A stretch of 38,643 nt of DNA from an uncultured Clostridia bacterium (GTDB lineage: Bacteria; Bacillota; Clostridia; Christensenellales; UBA1242), in contig CALWJU010000011.1 of assembly GCA_944381105.1 (NCBI GenBank), positions 1 through 38,643 on the forward strand, in the 5' to 3' direction. Made by a program: the position numbers and the translations under genes. The notes beneath the pieces are model-generated. The model had not been told where the DNA came from, did no database searches, and saw only the letters and a list, made by a program, of their open reading frames with translations. Shown here piece after piece: positions 35,854-38,643 of the stretch (the stretch's first letter is position 1; each line of letters begins with the position of its first letter).

Positions 35854-36316
35854 TTTATCCCTCCTTTACTCCTCCATTTTAACATATATAAAAATGCAAA
35901 ATTTAAACTCATTTGACGAAAAAGCACCTATTTAGGCGGGTTTTCTTTTAGAAATTTGTTTGCATGCTATTAATAGTAATTTACAACATAACAGTTTAAG
36001 TCGAACTTACTTGCAAGGATAAAGAATGACGATTTCAGAATCTTGATAGCATAGACTACGTGATATAAATTTTATTATTTTTAGTCAACATGACTAATAA
36101 AATTGAACTTGCTTTGAGTTTATCATTTCTATATTTTTATTGTTCAAATGATACATAAACCTAAAATTTTGCAGTTTATGATATGCGACTTATACAATTT
36201 TGACGCACAGACTTAGATATTCATATAATAAAAATGTCAAGTTCTTTTAAAAAATCGTCTTTTATGAATTGATATAATAAAAAATTAAAATTTTATAAAA
36301 AATTTTGAAATTTTCC
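35854..36316. other. Gene-free region upstream of spoIIAA and the tRNA cluster
   Basis: No gene on either strand. It must hold the spoIIA promoter, which I cannot place with confidence. A hairpin at 36068-36104 (AATTTTA and TTAGTC pairing with GACTAA and TAAAATT around an AACAT loop, with a bulge) is the clearest structure. No RNA family recognised. Confidence 0.5.
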
Positions 36317-36345
36317 TTGACATATGTTTTATTTTATATTAAAAT
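36317..36345 (+). promoter_or_regulatory. SigA promoter of the tRNA cluster
   Basis: Perfect TTGACA (36317-36322), 17-nt spacer, TAAAAT (36340-36345), about 20 nt upstream of tRNA-Pro. Confidence 0.8.
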
Positions 36346-36365
36346 ATCTTTGCAAACTTGCTCAG

Positions 36366-36441
36366 CGGGGTGTAGCGCAGTTGGTAGCGCGCGTGGTTTG
36401 GGACCATGAGGTCGGGAGTTCGAGCCTCTCCACCCCGACCA
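36366..36441 (+). tRNA. tRNA-Pro (TGG)
   Basis: 76 nt with encoded CCA. Acceptor CGGGGTG/CACCCCG, anticodon loop TTTGGGA giving TGG, and a T-loop TTCGAGC. First gene of the cluster, close to a strong promoter. Confidence 0.97.
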
Positions 36442-36492
36442 CTCATCATTTTTGATTAGTTAAAAATATGAGGTACAAGTTTGTTCAAAATT

Positions 36493-36569
36493 GGGCCTTT
36501 AGCTCAGTTGGTTAGAGCAACCGGCTCATAACCGGTCGGTCCGGGGTTCGAGTCCCTGAAGGCCCACCA
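36493..36569 (+). tRNA. tRNA with CAT anticodon, probably elongator tRNA-Met
   Basis: 77 nt with encoded CCA. Acceptor GGGCCTT/AAGGCCC, anticodon stem ACCGG/CCGGT with loop CTCATAA. It lacks the initiator feature of an unpaired first base and three G-C pairs in the anticodon stem. A tRNA-Ile2 with lysidine-modified CAT cannot be excluded by sequence reading alone. Confidence 0.93.
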
Positions 36570-36729
36570 CTAAATAAGTATGGTGGTAAAAATCTTTCAG
36601 TATTAAAATGTTTGCACTCTCATAAATATAGAATTCTAAAAATACAAATATAGATTTCTAAAAATGTTATTAAAAGAGAGAAAACAATACTGAAAAATAG
36701 CCAACAATTGTGTTAAATTTCACTTTTGT

Positions 36730-36806
36730 GGCTCGGTAGTTCAGTTGGTTAGAACGCCAGCCTGTCACGCTGGAGGTCGTGGGTTCGAGCCCCATTCGAG
36801 TCGCCA
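36730..36806 (+). tRNA. tRNA-Asp (GTC)
   Basis: 77 nt with encoded CCA and discriminator G. Acceptor GGCTCGG/TCGAGTC (two G-T pairs), anticodon loop CTGTCAC giving GTC. Confidence 0.97.
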
Positions 36807-36838
36807 CATCCATTTAAAATGGATAAAATCATTAAGTT

Positions 36839-36871
36839 ATATGATTAATAATATAATCCTATTAATCATAT
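36839..36871 (+). repeat. 12-bp AT hairpin directly 5' of tRNA-Phe
   Basis: ATATGATTAATA (36839-36850) and TATTAATCATAT (36860-36871) are perfect complements with a 9-nt loop, ending at the base before the mature tRNA. It may affect 5' processing. Confidence 0.55.
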
Positions 36872-36947
36872 GCCCTGATAGCTCAGTCGGTAGAGCAAAG
36901 GACTGAAAATCCTTGTGTCGGTGGTTCGATTCCACCTTAGGGCACCA
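36872..36947 (+). tRNA. tRNA-Phe (GAA)
   Basis: 76 nt with encoded CCA. Acceptor GCCCTGA/TTAGGGC, anticodon loop CTGAAAA giving GAA. Confidence 0.97.
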
Positions 36948-36956
36948 CAGGTGAAT

Positions 36957-36990
36957 GTGGAATGATCCACCCCCCACTTATTCATTCCAC
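36957..36990. repeat. 9-bp inverted repeat after tRNA-Phe
   Basis: GTGGAATGA (36957-36965) and TCATTCCAC (36982-36990) can form a hairpin with a C-rich 16-nt loop. No T run follows, so it is more likely a processing or stability structure than a terminator. Confidence 0.5.
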
Positions 36991-37182
36991 TTACTACACC
37001 TAAAAGGCATAAAAAAGTCTAAAATCCCGTTACGCTAAAAAGATTTTCAAGATTTAAAAGACTATTCACTTTGAATACATTTAGTTTTAACTTTCGCAAA
37101 CGTAGTGATACAAACATCATGTTCATAATAGTTTTTAATGAAGAATAATTTAGACGATAGACTTTGAAATTTTCTATATTAT

Positions 37183-37257
37183 GCTGGTGTGGCTCAATGG
37201 TAGAGCAGCTGACTTGTAATCAGCAGGTTGAAGGTTCGATTCCTTTCACCAGCTCCA
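37183..37257 (+). tRNA. tRNA-Thr (TGT)
   Basis: 75 nt with encoded CCA. Acceptor GCTGGTG/CACCAGC, anticodon loop CTTGTAA giving TGT. A terminator-like hairpin starts at its last base. Confidence 0.97.
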
Positions 37258-37285
37258 AAACTCCACTATGGAGTTTTAATTTTAA
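37257..37285 (+). terminator. Terminator-like hairpin after tRNA-Thr
   Basis: AAAACTCCA (37257-37265) and TGGAGTTTT (37269-37277) form a 9-bp stem with a CTA loop, followed by AATTTT. It may end the first transcript, leaving tRNA-Tyr to a separate promoter that I could not define. Confidence 0.55.
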
Positions 37286-37387
37286 ATCAATATATAGTTG
37301 ATTTTGTAAAAGAATTGAAAGTACACAATAAAAAATAGAATACTACTTATATATCATTTAAGTAAATGTTGTGCTTTTTGAAAACAT

Positions 37388-37472
37388 GGGTAGGTTGCAG
37401 AGCGGCCAAATGCAACGGACTGTAAATCCGTCGACTTCGTCTTCGTTGGTTCGAATCCAACCCTGCCCACCA
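37388..37472 (+). tRNA. tRNA-Tyr (GTA)
   Basis: 85-nt class II tRNA with a long variable arm and encoded CCA. Acceptor GGGTAGG/CCTGCCC, anticodon loop CTGTAAA giving GTA. Confidence 0.97.
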
Positions 37473-37512
37473 TAAAAAAATAATAGTTATTATTTTATAT
37501 ATATTTTTTGAA

Positions 37513-37538
37513 TTTGACGAACTTTTTTGACGAACTTT
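37513..37538. repeat. 13-bp tandem duplication
   Basis: TTTGACGAACTTT occurs twice in a row (37513-37525 and 37526-37538), downstream of tRNA-Tyr. Function unknown. Confidence 0.6.
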
Positions 37539-37626
37539 TTTCTCGAAATTTTATTTAATATTTACAAACTTAAATTATAGAATCATTGTATTTGATTTCT
37601 CTATTAACTCTATATTCTTATAAAAC

Positions 37627-37660
37627 AGAAAGTCATTTAATTAAATGCTTTCTTTTTTTT
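37627..37660 (+). terminator. Intrinsic terminator downstream of tRNA-Tyr
   Basis: AGAAAG (37627-37632) pairs with CTTTCT (37648-37653), enclosing a further AT-rich self-complementary stem, then eight T. It lies about 155 nt beyond tRNA-Tyr and probably ends that transcript. Confidence 0.75.
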
Positions 37661-37760
37661 GTTTCCCCCATATTTTGATTGACTAAATTTATTAAGATTG
37701 TTAAACTTAAAATGTCTTGACTTTTATTAAAAATTATTTAATCAATTTACAGAGGTTATA

Positions 37761-37826
37761 ATGAACATTTACAAAGATTTCAAAAATTTAAGGTTAAAGC
37801 CTAATCACGAGGTATCACAATGGTAA
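37761..37826 (+). pseudogene. Possible remnant: first 21 codons of an XRE-like regulator
   Basis: ATG with AGAGG seven bases upstream opens a 21-codon frame (MNIYKDFKNLRLKPNHEVSQW, stop). The start resembles the first helix of XRE-type DNA-binding proteins (KNLR), but the similarity ends there and no helix-turn-helix follows. It is either a decayed gene or a chance ORF; its expression is unknown. Confidence 0.3.
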
Positions 37827-38071
37827 TATGTGTTCTTGATATTGATGAAATCATATTTTTTGCTAGCAGTAAGTTGAAAACTTCATTTATATATCCTTTA
37901 TATCGTATTAAGTCTAACATTCTTCATACTATATATAGAATATTTGCAAAAGGGTCTAAATAAATTCCAAAATCCAATTTTAACTTTCTTTTATATAATT
38001 TAAATGAAATTTACAATTTGAAAAAATTTATTGCTATTTTGATAATTATTACGTCAAATAAATTTTTTTAT

Positions 38072-38101
38072 TTGACAAATTTTAACAAAATATGTTATAA
38101 T
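38072..38101 (+). promoter_or_regulatory. Strong SigA promoter of the exported protein gene
   Basis: TTGACA (38072-38077), 18-nt spacer, TATAAT (38096-38101), with TG one base upstream (extended -10). The predicted leader is about 130 nt. Confidence 0.85.
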
Positions 38102-38107
38102 TCTTAT

Positions 38108-38137
38108 AATAATATTTATAATAAGATAAATATTATT
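38108..38137 (+). repeat. 12-bp AT-only hairpin at the predicted transcript 5' end
   Basis: AATAATATTTAT (38108-38119) and ATAAATATTATT (38126-38137) are perfect complements with a 6-nt loop. A stem at the very 5' end could stabilise the mRNA. Confidence 0.55.
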
Positions 38138-38240
38138 CTTTTCTCAAACTTCTATTATATTATTTTAATCAACAACAATTTTTATAAGTACCACCATTTA
38201 TCTAAAATTATGAAAATTTAAAAATATAAAGTGAGGAAAA

Positions 38241-38643
38241 ATGAAACTAGGTAGAAAAACTTTAAACTTTGCATATGTTACTTTATTTTTACTTACAATC
38301 ACACTGTCTCTTGTTGTGATTGCTTTTTCTGCACTTAGCGCCTACTTTAATAACCAAACTCAAATCTACTACACTGCCGCCGATATTAATAATGGTCAAA
38401 CTCTAAATCAAGCAATTAAAAGTAGTACAAGTTACCAAACCGAAGATAGCACTGTTACAAGAGTTGTTTTTGACTACTACACTACCAAAGAGGTTATAGA
38501 GGATGGAGAAGAAGAGATTTTAAATTGTACATATGTTGTCGATGGTGTAAATGTCATTGAAGGAGTTGTTGGCTCAACATTGCTTTGGGATACAACCAAT
38601 GTGGAACTCTACCGAATCTCAAATACAGAAGGAACAACAGTCT
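38241..38643 (+). CDS. Exported or surface protein, N-terminal part (C-terminus outside window)
   Basis: The first 134 codons are visible. A basic start (MKLGRK) is followed by a hydrophobic segment (about 9-35) ending FSALSAYF, as in a signal peptide or anchor, possibly of the SipW-dependent type. The mature part is rich in Thr, Ser, Asn, Val and Tyr, as in bacterial surface proteins; the phrase RVVFDYYT recalls the region before repeats in BspA-like leucine-rich surface proteins, but this is a weak resemblance. GTGAGG precedes the ATG. Driven by a near-consensus promoter and a long leader, so probably abundant. Confidence 0.7.
   Translation, partial: MKLGRKTLNFAYVTLFLLTITLSLVVIAFSALSAYFNNQTQIYYTAADINNGQTLNQAIKSSTSYQTEDSTVTRVVFDYYTTKEVIEDGEEEILNCTYVVDGVNVIEGVVGSTLLWDTTNVELYRISNTEGTTV

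Larger units (their letters stand above)
37473..38071. other. AT-rich gene-poor stretch
   Basis: No full gene. It holds a 13-bp tandem duplication (37513-37538), a strong terminator (37627-37660) and a 21-codon ORF (37761-37826). The rest shows nothing I can name. Confidence 0.5.

Noticed and set aside
38018..38221. 67-codon open frame on the plus strand
   Set aside because: Extremely Asn/Ile/Tyr-rich from AT-rich DNA, no ribosome site, and it spans the strong promoter and hairpin leader of the next gene.

Overview
The window is AT-rich chromosomal DNA from an endospore-forming, low-GC Gram-positive bacterium, most likely an uncultured member of the Clostridia. The evidence is the sporulation genes (spoIIAA-spoIIAB-sigF, spoVAC-spoVAD-spoVAE, yunB), HemZ, a YwlE-type phosphatase beside rpiB, strong AGGAGG ribosome sites and many TTGACA-N17-TATAAT promoters. 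Almost every protein gene is on the minus strand. The exceptions are a small membrane protein gene (9063-9863), a cysteine desulfurase (15388-16542), an Asn-rich lipoprotein (32732-34300), a partial exported protein at the right edge, and a cluster of six tRNA genes.

Layout from left to right. 1-254: start of an unrecognised gene behind a promoter with a perfect 10-bp inverted repeat. 380-816: a tRNA-Leu (anticodon AAG) with decayed copies of its 3' end and palindromic hairpins. 1306-1587: an encapsulated-ferritin-like protein. 1767-4938: the tig-clpP-clpX protein-quality operon. 5053-8448: ywlE, rpiB, a degenerate family-2 glycosyltransferase-like protein, gap and two small membrane proteins, ended by a good terminator. 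8600-14996: rsfS, a divergent membrane protein, yhbY, obgE, nth, lysS and a lytic transglycosylase; much of this is ribosome maturation, translation and DNA repair. 15064-16542: a DUF3343 protein divergent from a cysteine desulfurase. 16615-19078: rpsO-pnp with a structured leader and a hairpin between the genes. 19212-25079: recJ-relA-hemZ as overlapping genes. 25269-28817: dnaG-rpoD-zinc-ribbon coiled-coil protein, the macromolecular-synthesis block. 28932-35853: sporulation region with yunB, spoVA and spoIIA, interrupted by the lipoprotein gene on the other strand. 36366-37472: tRNAs Pro, Met(CAT), Asp, Phe, Thr and Tyr. 37473-38643: a gene-poor AT-rich stretch and then a strongly promoted exported protein cut by the window edge.

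Most of the window is conserved housekeeping and no clearly new multi-gene system stands out. The observations most worth checking are: a long RelA/Rel protein whose hydrolase-site residues are all replaced while the synthetase site looks intact; a ferritin with EncFtn spacing but no encapsulin in view; a lysyl-tRNA synthetase with a divergent motif-2 region; a tRNA-Leu with an A34 anticodon surrounded by fragments of its own 3' end; and an Asn/Tyr-rich lipoprotein between two sporulation operons. All functional calls come from reading the translations. No database search was run.
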